A stretch of DNA of 64,000 nt from Ruminococcus sp. (GTDB lineage Bacteria; Bacillota; Clostridia; Lachnospirales; Lachnospiraceae), in assembly GCA_013911065.1 (NCBI GenBank), contig JACERV010000001.1, positions 124,001-188,000 of the forward strand. The letters are read 5' to 3'. How positions within the stretch are numbered: the stretch's first letter is position 1; each line of letters opens with the position of its first letter. Of the stretch, positions 53,552 to 62,339 are shown piece after piece. The notes under the pieces were generated by a model, which was not told where the DNA came from, made no database searches, and saw only the letters and a program-made list of their open reading frames with translations. The position numbers were made by a program, and so were the translations under genes.

Positions 53552-55496
53552 GAAAAAAAGAATGCAGGAGCTGGTGGAACTCCTGAACCGTGCACGCCGC
53601 GCTTACGAGCAGGAAGACACGGAGATTATGAGTAATTACGAATATGATAAATTATATGATGAACTTTTGGGACTGGAACAGGAATTGGGAACAACTCTTG
53701 CCTCCAGTCCTACCATTCATGTGGGGTATGAGGTGCTAAGCGAGCTGCCTAAAGAGCGTCATGAGCGTCCTATGCTTTCCCTGGATAAAACGAAAGATGT
53801 GGAGCGGCTCAAAGAATTTCTTGGGAGGCAGAAGGCGGTAATCTCCTGGAAGCTGGATGGACTTACAATTGTACTGACTTACAGGGAAGGAAAACTGCAA
53901 AAGGCAGTCACCAGAGGAAGCGGTGAAGTAGGAGAGGTCATCACAAATAATGCCAGAGTATTCAAAAATCTGCCGTTTCATATACCATACAAGGGGGAGC
54001 TGGTTCTGAGGGGCGAGGCCGTTATTGGATATCAGGATTTTAAAAAGATTAACGAAGAAATAGAAGATGTGGATGCAAAGTATAAGAATCCACGAAACCT
54101 GTGCAGCGGTTCTGTGCGTCAGTTAAACAATGAAGTCACAGCGAAAAGGAATGTCCGTTTTTTTGCCTTTACGCTGGTAAACGGACCTGGAATTGACTTT
54201 CACAATTCCAGATATGAGCAGTTGGAATGGCTGGAAGAGCAGGGTTTTGAAGTGGTGGAACATCATCTTGCAACCATAGAAAATATAGAAGAAGAAGTCG
54301 CATGGTTTGCCGGGAAAATTACAGAAAATGATTTTCCGTCAGACGGGCTGGTTCTGGTTTATGATGATATTGCCTATGGACAATCTCTGGGAAGCACATC
54401 AAAATTTCCAAGGGATTCCTTTGCCTACAAATGGGCGGATGAAATAAAAGAAACAAAGCTCCTGAAAATCGAGTGGAGCCCGTCACGTACCGGCCTGATT
54501 AATCCCATAGCGGTTTTTGAGCCTGTTGAGCTGGAAGGGACAACGGTCAGTCGTGCCAGTGTTCATAATATTAGTATTATGGAGGACCTGGAGTTGGGAG
54601 TGGGTGATGAAATCCGGGTTTACAAAGCAAACATGATTATTCCTCAGATTGCGGAAAACCTGACCCGCAGCGGAGTGCAGGATATTCCCTGCTCTTGTCC
54701 GGTATGCGGAGGTGATACGAGAATTTCTATGGAAAATAATACGAAAACCCTATATTGTGCAAATCCAGGGTGCCAGGCAAAACAGATGAAATCCTTTGCT
54801 CTCTTCGTCAGCAGAGATGCCCTGAACATAGAAGGGCTTTCAGAAGCTACACTGGAAAAGTTCATTATCAGAGGGTTTATAAAAGATTTTTCGGATATTT
54901 TTCATTTAGACAGATATGCAGAGGAAATCAGGACTATGGAAGGCTTTGGCCAGAAGTCCTATGAAAACCTGATTAAAAGTGTGGAGCATGCCAGGGATAC
55001 CACACTTCCAAAACTAGTATACAGCCTTGGAATTGCAAATATTGGACTTGCCAATGCAAAGGTCATTTGTAAAGCATTGGATTATAAGCCTGACAGGCTG
55101 CTTTCTGCCACCGTGGAAGAGTTAAATGAGATTTCGGGTGTAGGCGGTGTGATTGCCCAGAAGTTTGTGGATTATTTTGCAGATAATGAACACAGAGAGC
55201 AGTTTAAGCAGCTTTTAAAAGAGGTTCATATCCCGCAAGAAGAAACTCAAAAAGAAGAACAAATATTTAAAGATATAAATTTTGTTATAACTGGAAGTGT
55301 GGAACATTTTTCCAACCGGAATGAAGTGAAAGAGGTTATCGAGGCACGGGGAGGCAAAGTGACAGGCTCCGTAACCTCTAAAACCAATTATTTAATTAAT
55401 AATGATGTGCAGTCTGCTTCCTCGAAAAATAAAAAGGCGAGGGACTTGAACATTCCAATTATATCGGAAGAGGATTTCTTGAAAATGTTGGAATAA
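53541..55496 (+). CDS. ligA: NAD-dependent DNA ligase, divergent
   Basis: 651 residues from the ATG with AGGGGAG upstream; the ATG at 53508 lies inside rluF without a site. Order: NAD-binding Ia (YEYDKLYDEL), adenylation domain with catalytic Lys in SWKLDG (near 104), OB fold, C4 zinc finger (CPVCGG...YCANPGCQAKQ, near 385-415), HhH repeats and a BRCT domain (about 575-650). The motif after KLDG is RGSGEVGEVITNNARV, where the usual ligase has RGDGxxGEDVTxNxRT, so this is a divergent member. It may be the housekeeping enzyme or a second copy. Confidence 0.9.
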   Translation: MADKKKRMQELVELLNRARRAYEQEDTEIMSNYEYDKLYDELLGLEQELGTTLASSPTIHVGYEVLSELPKERHERPMLSLDKTKDVERLKEFLGRQKAVISWKLDGLTIVLTYREGKLQKAVTRGSGEVGEVITNNARVFKNLPFHIPYKGELVLRGEAVIGYQDFKKINEEIEDVDAKYKNPRNLCSGSVRQLNNEVTAKRNVRFFAFTLVNGPGIDFHNSRYEQLEWLEEQGFEVVEHHLATIENIEEEVAWFAGKITENDFPSDGLVLVYDDIAYGQSLGSTSKFPRDSFAYKWADEIKETKLLKIEWSPSRTGLINPIAVFEPVELEGTTVSRASVHNISIMEDLELGVGDEIRVYKANMIIPQIAENLTRSGVQDIPCSCPVCGGDTRISMENNTKTLYCANPGCQAKQMKSFALFVSRDALNIEGLSEATLEKFIIRGFIKDFSDIFHLDRYAEEIRTMEGFGQKSYENLIKSVEHARDTTLPKLVYSLGIANIGLANAKVICKALDYKPDRLLSATVEELNEISGVGGVIAQKFVDYFADNEHREQFKQLLKEVHIPQEETQKEEQIFKDINFVITGSVEHFSNRNEVKEVIEARGGKVTGSVTSKTNYLINNDVQSASSKNKKARDLNIPIISEEDFLKMLE

Positions 55497-55546
55497 GGGA
55501 GAAAAATGGGAAATGCTTTAGAAAAAGTTCATTTGTATCTAAAACC

Positions 55547-55569
55547 CAACTATATTATAATATGAGTTG
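55547..55569. repeat. 23-bp near-perfect palindrome upstream of clpX
   Basis: CAACTATATTATAATATGAGTTG: symmetrical except for one base pair. The middle contains TATAAT, so it may be an operator with promoter. It touches the interspersed repeat that follows. Confidence 0.5.
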
Positions 55570-55596
55570 TATCTATTCAGAAGCATGAACAGTTAC
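55570..55596 (+). repeat. Interspersed repeat, copy 2
   Basis: TATCTATTCA...CATGAACAGTTAC, 24 of 27 bases identical to 50164-50190. Lies before clpX. A weak shortened relative may exist at 13492-13514. Confidence 0.7.
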
Positions 55597-55677
55597 TATG
55601 AGTTATAGTTCTGCCTTACGAAAGAAGGCTTATGACGGAGCTGTAATTTGTATATCATACGGAAAGAAGGGAGAACT

Positions 55678-57159
55678 ATGTCAGATAAAGATTTTATAAT
55701 AATAGAGGAAGCAGAAAATAAAGAAGAAAAAGAAGATATAATCGGAGACCTTGTAGAAGAAGATGATTATACAAACAAAAAGAAGGCAGAGGTTACTGCT
55801 CATAGTGATGATGAGGAGGATGGTTATGAAAAATACTGCCTTATTTGTCATCGTCCGGAAAGCTCTGCCGGCAAGATGGTTGATTTGCCTAACCATATCA
55901 CAGTTTGTTCCGATTGTATGCAGAAAAGTTTTGATGCAATGACCAACGGCTCTGTTGATTATAGTAAGCTGATGAATATGCCCGGTGTACAATTTTTGAA
56001 TTTGTCAGACTTGGAAAGTTCGGTACCTAAGAGCCAGAAGATAAAGAAGAAAAAAGAAAAGCCGAAGTCGTTCCGTACATTGGATATTAAAGAGATTCCT
56101 GCACCCCATAAAATCAAAGCCCAATTGGATGAATATGTAGTAGGTCAGGAATATGCAAAGAAAGCAATGTCCGTAGCGGTATATAACCATTATAAACGTG
56201 TTGCCACAGATACAATGGATGACATTGAGATTGAAAAATCCAATATGCTGATGATAGGACCCACCGGAAGCGGGAAGACTTATCTGGTGAAGACCCTGGC
56301 GAAGCTTTTAGATGTGCCTTTGGCAATTACAGATGCCACTTCCCTGACAGAGGCAGGATACATAGGTGATGATATTGAGAGTGTTGTATCCAAATTGCTG
56401 GCTGCTGCTGATAATGATGTAGAGCGTGCCCAGCAGGGAATTATTTTTATTGATGAGATTGACAAGATTGCAAAGAAAAAGAATTCTACTCAAAGAGATG
56501 TAAGCGGAGAGTCCGTACAGCAGGGAATGTTGAAGCTGCTGGAAGGAAGTGAAGTGGAAGTTCCGGTGGGAGCAAACAGCAAGAATGCCATGGTTCCGCT
56601 GACTACGGTGAATACAAAGAACATTCTCTTTATCTGTGGAGGTGCATTCCCGGATTTAGAAGAGGTAATCAGGGAAAGGCTGTCCCGTAAAACTACTATG
56701 GGATTCAATGCAGAACTGAAAGATAAATATCAGAAAGATAAAGAAATTTTGTCCAAGGTGACAGTAGAGGATTTGAGAACGTTTGGAATGATACCGGAGT
56801 TTATCGGCCGTCTGCCTATTATCTTCACACTCAAAGGGCTGGATAAAGAGATGCTCATTCAGATATTGAAAGAGCCAAGGAATGCAATTTTAAAACAATA
56901 TAAAAAGCTTCTTGCCCTTGATGAAGTAAATCTTGAGTTTGATGACGGAGCGTTGGGAGCTATAGCAGAGAAGGCCATGAAGAAAGATACCGGAGCCAGG
57001 GCACTGCGGGCGATTATAGAAGAATTTATGCTGGATATTATGTACGAAATACCAAAAGATGACAGCATCGGACAGGTAACCATCACCAGAGAATATATTG
57101 AAGGAACCGGAGGACCGGTTATACAGTTGAGAGGTCAGGAGATTCCGTTGTTACATTAA
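55678..57159 (+). CDS. clpX: ATP-dependent Clp protease ATPase subunit ClpX, with extended acidic N-terminus
   Basis: 493 residues from the ATG with AGAAGGGAG upstream; ordinary ClpX is near 420. The extra is an acidic, Glu/Asp/Lys-rich N-terminus of about 50 residues before the C4 zinc-binding domain (CLICHRPESSAGK...VCSDCMQK) and a Lys-rich linker. AAA+ core: Walker A GPTGSGKT, IGDDIESVVSKLL, Walker B IIFIDEIDKIAKK, Arg sensor region TGARALRAIIEE. Unfolds proteins for ClpP; no clpP or tig gene is adjacent. A member of the same family that serves a special set of substrates is possible. Confidence 0.93.
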   Translation: MSDKDFIIIEEAENKEEKEDIIGDLVEEDDYTNKKKAEVTAHSDDEEDGYEKYCLICHRPESSAGKMVDLPNHITVCSDCMQKSFDAMTNGSVDYSKLMNMPGVQFLNLSDLESSVPKSQKIKKKKEKPKSFRTLDIKEIPAPHKIKAQLDEYVVGQEYAKKAMSVAVYNHYKRVATDTMDDIEIEKSNMLMIGPTGSGKTYLVKTLAKLLDVPLAITDATSLTEAGYIGDDIESVVSKLLAAADNDVERAQQGIIFIDEIDKIAKKKNSTQRDVSGESVQQGMLKLLEGSEVEVPVGANSKNAMVPLTTVNTKNILFICGGAFPDLEEVIRERLSRKTTMGFNAELKDKYQKDKEILSKVTVEDLRTFGMIPEFIGRLPIIFTLKGLDKEMLIQILKEPRNAILKQYKKLLALDEVNLEFDDGALGAIAEKAMKKDTGARALRAIIEEFMLDIMYEIPKDDSIGQVTITREYIEGTGGPVIQLRGQEIPLLH

Positions 57160-57242
57160 AAGGGGATAAGCGCCCTGGTACATTGAAACGGAAGTAACGG
57201 GGTAATCACACTGGAAGATAAGCTTGGAAAGGGGCGGACAGC

Positions 57243-57788
57243 ATGAAGCAGAATTTGGATTTTGAATCTTTGGAAAAGAACTTGATAGATGTAATTGCAG
57301 AGTCTCATATTAAACTTGGATATACAAAAAGTTCCATGGGGTTTTATTATCCCTTGGAATCGCTGAACCGCCTTTTAGATTCAGAGTTGTCCTCCGCGGA
57401 TATGGAAAAAGCGCTGCAGGGATTTTGCGAATTTGCAGAAGCCAGGCTGGGGAAGGTATCTTATTCCCGGGATAACACCCGTTTTTGTATCCTGATTCCT
57501 GCAGAGGGTGTGGAATATGTACATGAAAAAATAAAAGACACTGGATTCCTAAGAGAATTTATTGAAGGAATCCAGTGCCATAATTGTACTATTGAAGATA
57601 TTTTAAAGATTTTTTCTCATTATTCAGAACATGTGAAGTGTGAAAAGCTGGATAACGGGGAGTTTGATTACCTGCTGTACTTCGAAGATGGTGTCCCCGA
57701 TACTTATCGTTACTGTGTTAAGTTTGAGGGCGGACACATTACGTATCACCGCTTTACACAAAAAGACTATGGGGCATTAGGGTTTTGA
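57243..57788 (+). CDS. DUF3877 family protein
   Basis: 181 residues. Matches the clostridial DUF3877 family: NLDFESLEKNLIDVIAESHIKLGYTKSSMGFYYPLESLNRLL at the start (in that order across residues 3-45) and a tail with YCVKFEGGHITYHRFTQ-like strands. Mixed helix/strand, no membrane segments, no catalytic motif that I recognise. GGGGCGGAC precedes the ATG, 83 bases after clpX. Confidence 0.82.
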   Translation: MKQNLDFESLEKNLIDVIAESHIKLGYTKSSMGFYYPLESLNRLLDSELSSADMEKALQGFCEFAEARLGKVSYSRDNTRFCILIPAEGVEYVHEKIKDTGFLREFIEGIQCHNCTIEDILKIFSHYSEHVKCEKLDNGEFDYLLYFEDGVPDTYRYCVKFEGGHITYHRFTQKDYGALGF

Positions 57789-57829
57789 TCAACACAGCAC
57801 AGCATTTTGTGTGTTCCTCATTTCATTGA

Positions 57830-58534
57830 TTAACCTGGTAATTTCGCGTTGTAAGGTGTGCCCATGTAAGTATCACCGCTCTGCAATTCCTCTAACATCT
57901 GGGCAAGCCTTCTTTGCCGGGTTTCCTCACGTTTTGCATGGATTATCCATCCAATGTAATCATTGCGCTGATAAGACGGCCTGAGCCGGTAGCGCTCCCA
58001 TAATCCGTTCGCATCAAGGGCGGTAATAACAAAGTTTGGAATATCATAGATTTGTCTCGTCATTTTCTCCGTGTTAATATCAGCATTTGATTTCTTCTTA
58101 CTATCAATCTGTTTTCCACTTCCTTTAACATGTGATACGCGCCAACGTGTAATGTCGGCAATAAGTTCGTAATCAACAGGCTTATCATACGGAAACTGTA
58201 TTGCACCTTTTGTCCTGTGATATCCGGCAAGGCGCTCTTCAAAGGGATTAAGCGACAGATCACCAGGATAAATACCGAGATGTTTCTTAAAGGCAGCAAA
58301 ATGAATAAGGTTTTCCTCTTGCCAGAAAGTTGGCATACTCCAGGAAATCTTTTCTACAGCATCCGGCGCAGCTGTGCGGATAGTTTCACGTACTTTTGCA
58401 AGAATCGGGCGCACTTGTTCTGGATGTGCTTTGATGTACTCGTCAATGGTTTTTGGGGCTTCCCCACAGAAGTGATCCTGGTTCATATTCTTAAATTCTC
58501 GTTTGCACTTTGGACATTGCCACATATGCTCATC
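57830..58534 (-). CDS. Zinc-ribbon + DUF1801 + YdeI-like (OmdA) fusion protein
   Basis: 234 residues from the ATG with GGAAGGGAG upstream; 16 more residues are possible but lack a site. The N-terminus has a zinc-ribbon-like MWQCPKCKREFKNMNQDHFC (residues 1-20). Residues 25-130 are DUF1801-like (SWSMPTFWQEENLIHFAAFKKHLGIYPG) and the C-terminal 75 are the YdeI/OmdA tail (YIGWIIHAKREETRQRRLAQMLEEL). DUF1801 proteins are iron-chaperone-like (frataxin-fold) and YdeI is linked to peptide resistance, but neither role can be claimed here. Confidence 0.83.
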   Translation of the reverse strand, partial: DEHMWQCPKCKREFKNMNQDHFCGEAPKTIDEYIKAHPEQVRPILAKVRETIRTAAPDAVEKISWSMPTFWQEENLIHFAAFKKHLGIYPGDLSLNPFEERLAGYHRTKGAIQFPYDKPVDYELIADITRWRVSHVKGSGKQIDSKKKSNADINTEKMTRQIYDIPNFVITALDANGLWERYRLRPSYQRNDYIGWIIHAKREETRQRRLAQMLEELQSGDTYMGTPYNAKLPG

Positions 58535-58960
58535 TCCCTTCCTTTTTTCGATTGGCTGGAAAAAATCGAGTAAGCCAGCCATGTTTCGGCATTTCCTGAT
58601 ATTTTCCCCTAATTTCTGAATTTAATTTGTATTTATTTAATTATACTTGAAATTAAAGGTAAAATCAAATCATAAAAAACAAAAGAATGTCTCCTTTATA
58701 AGGCCATCTCACGGGAATGCCGCCATGAACTCTCGGGTTTTGAATTAGACTTGCAAAATAAATGCCCCAAATTAATGTAAAATTAAAAAAATTGTAAAAT
58801 AAATGCTAAAAACCAGGATAAAGTTTTCAATTTAATCCTGGTTTGTTGACAAGCCTGATATATAGGGATAAACTGTAAATATACATTACTTTAGATTAGT
58901 TTTATATCTGTTTTTATAAATAAAATATATAATTTAGGAATATTAGAGGATTAACCAGAT
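58535..58960. other. AT-rich non-coding stretch with one hairpin
   Basis: No gene seen. Notable are two AAAATAAATGC copies (near 58756 and 58794) and a 10-bp hairpin AAACCAGGAT / ATCCTGGTTT (58810-58819 with 58835-58844) followed by TTGACA at 58845. It leads into insertion-sequence debris. Confidence 0.6.
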
Positions 58961-58982
58961 GGAAAGATATATTGACATGCAT

Positions 58983-59122
58983 TGCCATAGAGGCAAAGAG
59001 CTATTGTGGGTATACCGGTCCGGGAATATTACAAGGACAAGCCTCTTGTTCTATATGAGTATCAGAAGACCCGATCACATAAACATCCCAAACAGTTCTA
59101 TAAGGGGGTTAAAGGAATCTTC
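58983..59122 (+). pseudogene. IS66-family transposase (TnpC) fragment
   Basis: Frame 3 reads KELLWVYRSG and the next frame continues YYKDKPLVLYEYQKTRSHKH then PKQFYKGVKGIF, which together follow the IS66 TnpC segment WVYRTG...LYEYQKTR..HP..FLKGF. One frameshift separates the parts. No ends, no TnpA/TnpB. It is a remnant, not a working element. Confidence 0.75.
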
Positions 59123-59124
59123 CC

Positions 59125-59345
59125 TCATACAATCCCTAAAATAGTTCGGCTTAATCAGCCTGAAACGTCCGCTTTTAGGCGTCTGTGGTTCCACACCTTC
59201 ATAAACTAGGCTGACTTGGCATATTGATGTTATTTCTGTTTCCGGTAATATCACCTTATTTCTCCGAATACTGTAACGCCACATGATCTTCATCTGCATC
59301 AATATAAAGAGGGGCTGCCTGCTTCTTCTAACATCTGGGCTTCTT
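59125..59345 (-). pseudogene. ISLre2 (UPF0236)-type transposase fragment
   Basis: On the minus strand one frame gives PLYIDADEDHVALQYSEK followed by a stop, and another frame continues SLVYEGVEPQTPKSGRFRLI then KPNYF. Both match the conserved ISLre2 stretch (Y-I-x-A-D-E-D-H-V-A-L-Q and the VYEGVE...K..RLxNPxYF block). At least one frameshift and one stop. It begins where the IS66 fragment ends. Confidence 0.72.
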
Positions 59346-59749
59346 GGAAAGTTTATTTGAAAAAGATAATATTTCCTGTTTCAAAGTATAAGTTTTAAAT
59401 GTAAAATTAACCATAGGGAATCCTCTTTCTTTTTGTTTAGTATGATTTTTTGGGTGATTAAATTTTACATCAAAATAGAAGTAGGGCTTTGTGGATACAA
59501 CTGTGGAAACTCAAGGAAGTATATTGTAGACGCAAGATTATGTCTAATGTATAATTGATACTTTCCAGGCATTGTCTATGGCTTATAATTCGCACAGTAT
59601 AGTAATTCGATGCTATCGTGGTGAAACAAAAGGATTGTGTGAAGAAATAAGGTACAGTATAGTAGAGGGAGGTAAACAAAGGGTAATTTGCAGCTATCTT
59701 AAATATTTTTATAATTAGGATATTTACAAAAAATTAAAGGAGGATACTT
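59346..59749. other. AT-rich leader of the aminomutase gene, no gene seen
   Basis: No supported ORF. An 11-base direct repeat ACAGTATAGTA occurs at 59594-59604 and 59654-59664, exactly 60 bases apart. The promoter for the following gene is expected here, but I cannot name one with confidence. Confidence 0.5.
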
Positions 59750-60961
59750 ATGTTCAACAAGGCTTCATTGCAACGTTCAGCAAATCTTACCATTAAAGCA
59801 AAATCTTTTTTTGATTACAAAACGGAATATTATTCTCAGTTAAAACATTCATCGAAAGAACTATTACTGAACTATTTTGGCGCTACTGAAAATGACTGGG
59901 AAAGTTGGACATGGCAGTTGAAAAATCGGATTACAAATGCAGAACAACTAAAAGAATTATTTGATATACCACAATATGAGTATGAACAAATCAGAAAAGT
60001 TGGAAATAAATTTCGATTTGCAATTACACCGTATTATTTGTCACTCATAAAAAGTTTTAATACAAATGATCCGGTTTATCTGCAAAGCATTCCGCAAAGC
60101 GAAGAACTATATGACATTGGAGAAGCAGATCCCATGAACGAACTTAACAATAATCCAGCTGGCGCTATTACGCGTCGTTATCCCGACAGAGTTATTGTTA
60201 ATGTTACGAATTCCTGTGCTGCATTTTGCCGGCATTGTCAAAGAAGAAGAAATATTGGTGAATTTGATAATCATAAATCTGCTTCTTGTTTAGAAGAATC
60301 CTATGAGTATATAAAAAAACATCCTGAAATAAGGGATGTTTTGATTACAGGAGGTGATTCTCTTACTTTATCAGATAGCGCTATAGATGATATACTTTTT
60401 AAACTCCGTAGTATTAAAACGGTAGAAATAATTAGAATAGGCACTAGAACACCAGTTACTATGCCTCAACGGATAACGGACAGATTAATTAATATTTTTA
60501 AGAAACATAGTCCTATTTATGTTAATACACAATTTAATCATCCTGTTGAGATTACAACGGAAAGTGCAAGGGCATGTTTAAATCTTGCCGATAGCGGTGT
60601 CGTTTTGGGGAATCAAATGGTGTTTTTAAAAGATGTAAATGCGAATTACTATAATTTGCAGTTGCTAAATCAGCTTTTATTGAAAATTAAAGTTCGTCCC
60701 TATTATATTTTTCATCCCAAAAAAGTCATTGGCACCCATCATTTTTCTATTTCTATTGAAGAAGGTATTAAAATATATGAACAGTTGCGCGGAAACACTT
60801 CGGGACTTGCTATCCCTACATATATTCTTAATGCAGATCAGGGGTTAGGAAAAATTGTTTTAAATAAAGAAATTTTACAGTTAGCCGATGTTAAGGGATT
60901 TATTACTTTAAAAACGTGGGAAGGCAACAAAACAACTATAAATATACGGAGCATACGTTAA
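59750..60961 (+). CDS. KamA-family radical SAM aminomutase, probably glutamate 2,3-aminomutase
   Basis: 403 residues. Radical SAM motif C156-x3-C160-x2-C163 (CAAFCRHC) and PLP lysine K368 in NADQGLGK, so both cofactors are expected. In lysine 2,3-aminomutase two Asp (D293, D330, 37 apart) bind the substrate's epsilon-amino group. Here the aligned positions are K324 (RPYYIFHPKK) and N361 (YILNADQG), also 37 apart; Lys and Asn are the residues reported for glutamate 2,3-aminomutase. It should therefore make beta-glutamate. No lysine-fermentation genes are near. The gene is much more AT-rich than its neighbours and flanked by IS and helicase debris, which suggests transfer. AAAGGAGG precedes the ATG. 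Confidence 0.85.
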   Translation: MFNKASLQRSANLTIKAKSFFDYKTEYYSQLKHSSKELLLNYFGATENDWESWTWQLKNRITNAEQLKELFDIPQYEYEQIRKVGNKFRFAITPYYLSLIKSFNTNDPVYLQSIPQSEELYDIGEADPMNELNNNPAGAITRRYPDRVIVNVTNSCAAFCRHCQRRRNIGEFDNHKSASCLEESYEYIKKHPEIRDVLITGGDSLTLSDSAIDDILFKLRSIKTVEIIRIGTRTPVTMPQRITDRLINIFKKHSPIYVNTQFNHPVEITTESARACLNLADSGVVLGNQMVFLKDVNANYYNLQLLNQLLLKIKVRPYYIFHPKKVIGTHHFSISIEEGIKIYEQLRGNTSGLAIPTYILNADQGLGKIVLNKEILQLADVKGFITLKTWEGNKTTINIRSIR

Positions 60962-61470
60962 TACTATTTTAAATAAATATAGCTATCAACCATAAATAAA
61001 ATACTATGAGGATAAAGAAATATGAAAGCTGGATTATGTTATGTTCCAAAAGAGGATTATTGATTCGAAAATTTAGATTATACTATTGTAAATTTACAGA
61101 CGAAGAAACAATTTCTTATGTGAAACAAATGATTATAGAAAAGATACTGATAAAACGGAGGAGCTAATGAGTAAATCACGTGGAGGAGACGGAGTGCAGT
61201 AGTCTGATGAAAAATAAGGATATGATTGTAATATTCAATTAAAGAGGCTTGACATTTGACGTGCAGCAGGTAAACGGCAAGGCATACTGGAATGATACGC
61301 TGCTGGGCGAATTCACTTCTAAGCCTTATCGTACTTTATTTTATTTTGGTTTTGAGGAGAGGCATTCAGATATGTCGGTATCCATAGGAGGTAACATTGT
61401 TTGAGGCCATGCGTATGGAGTTGGGAGTTTCTCAGGGAATCGCTCATGACTTGGGCGATAGCCTGGAGAT
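60962..61470. other. Decayed stretch without an intact gene
   Basis: Short open stretches only. 61255-61400 reads FDVQQVNGKAYWNDTLLGEF, then TSKPYRTLFYFGFEERHSD; it looks protein-like but I cannot place it, and it may belong to the helicase pseudogene after it. A GGAGGAGCTAATG start at 61155-61167 leads to only 11 codons. Confidence 0.4.
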
Positions 61471-61773
61471 AACCACGGTGAATGGCTTAAACAGTTAAAA
61501 AACAGACTTATAGACCCCTCACTTCTTGAAGATTTAGAAACAAGCTCAGGATTTAAGGGGTCCTTAAGACATTACCAACAATCTGGTTTCAACTGGCTGG
61601 TCTCGATGAATGCCATGGGCTTTAAGGGGCTGTTGATTATTCCGGCTTCCCTGATTGGAAACTGGCAGAAAGAAATTGCCTGCTTTGCCCCTGAAATCAA
61701 GTACTCTGTGCTTCATTCAAAAAACACAGAATTGGATGATAAAAATGAGGTGAAACAAATTTCTGCGGCATAA
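61471..61773 (+). pseudogene. SNF2-family helicase remnant
   Basis: The frame reads GSLRHYQQSGFNWLVSMNAM and then LLIIPASLIGNWQKEIACF and VLHSKNTE, which are the residues around motifs I and Ia of SNF2 helicases. The Walker A segment (normally ADDMGLGKT) between them is deleted, and the frame stops at 61771. The rest of the helicase is missing on both sides. Confidence 0.8.
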
Positions 61774-61834
61774 GCGGAACATTTTCTTTTACTGTTCACA
61801 TATATTTTAAGGATGTAAGGTCTAATTGGATATC

Positions 61835-61863
61835 TTGACACTATATCGGAACACCGATATAAT
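61835..61863 (+). promoter_or_regulatory. Consensus promoter with embedded operator for the HipB-like gene
   Basis: TTGACA (61835-61840), 17-base spacer, TATAAT (61858-61863). A perfect inverted repeat TATATCGG - AACA - CCGATATA (61842-61849 and 61854-61861) lies in the spacer and the -10 box. Binding by the HTH protein 18 bases downstream is inferred. Confidence 0.88.
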
Positions 61864-61880
61864 GAATTGAGGTGATGAAA

Positions 61881-62339
61881 ATGACTATACAACAGCTTTT
61901 ACAGGATATGCAAATGTCCCGTTATCATTTATCAAAAATTAGTGGGATTCCGTGGGCGACTCTCGCAGACATTTGTTCCGGGAAAACCCATCTGAACCGA
62001 TGTGGTGCGGGAACGCTTTCCAAACTGTCCAAAGCTCTTGGACTATCTATTGAGGAACTGTTGACGCTGGAAACAGAGCTGGAAAAAAACACAGCCGCAG
62101 CGAAATCAAATATAAAAACTTATTTGGAAACCGGGCTGTCGGCAAGTGTCCAAAAATCGATAAAAGACTATTTGCAAGGTCAAAAGGATCAGGTGTTATA
62201 TCTTGACTGCTTGTGGAATGAGTTATATGGAGCCATTAATGCCGATCTTTGGGCTGGCTTAATTACTGAGGAACAGGCAAGCTATCTGCGTGAAAAATAT
62301 CTTGATACAGGGGGAAAGGAGGATGGTATGAATGATTGA
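61881..62339 (+). CDS. XRE-family HTH protein, HipB-like antitoxin
   Basis: 152 residues from ATG 61881; TTGAGGTG at 61867-61874 fits this start better than the GTG/ATG at 61872/61875. HTH: MSRYHLSKISGIPWATLADI then TLSKLSKALGLSIEELL (residues 11-60). The C-terminal 90 residues are helical and not typical of the short HipB, so they may form the partner-binding part. Overlaps the kinase gene by 8 bases, as in toxin-antitoxin operons. Confidence 0.87.
   Translation: MTIQQLLQDMQMSRYHLSKISGIPWATLADICSGKTHLNRCGAGTLSKLSKALGLSIEELLTLETELEKNTAAAKSNIKTYLETGLSASVQKSIKDYLQGQKDQVLYLDCLWNELYGAINADLWAGLITEEQASYLREKYLDTGGKEDGMND

Noticed and set aside
58959-59144. 61-codon ORF as an independent small gene
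   Set aside because: Its middle part is an out-of-frame IS66 transposase remnant, so it is a pseudogene fragment.
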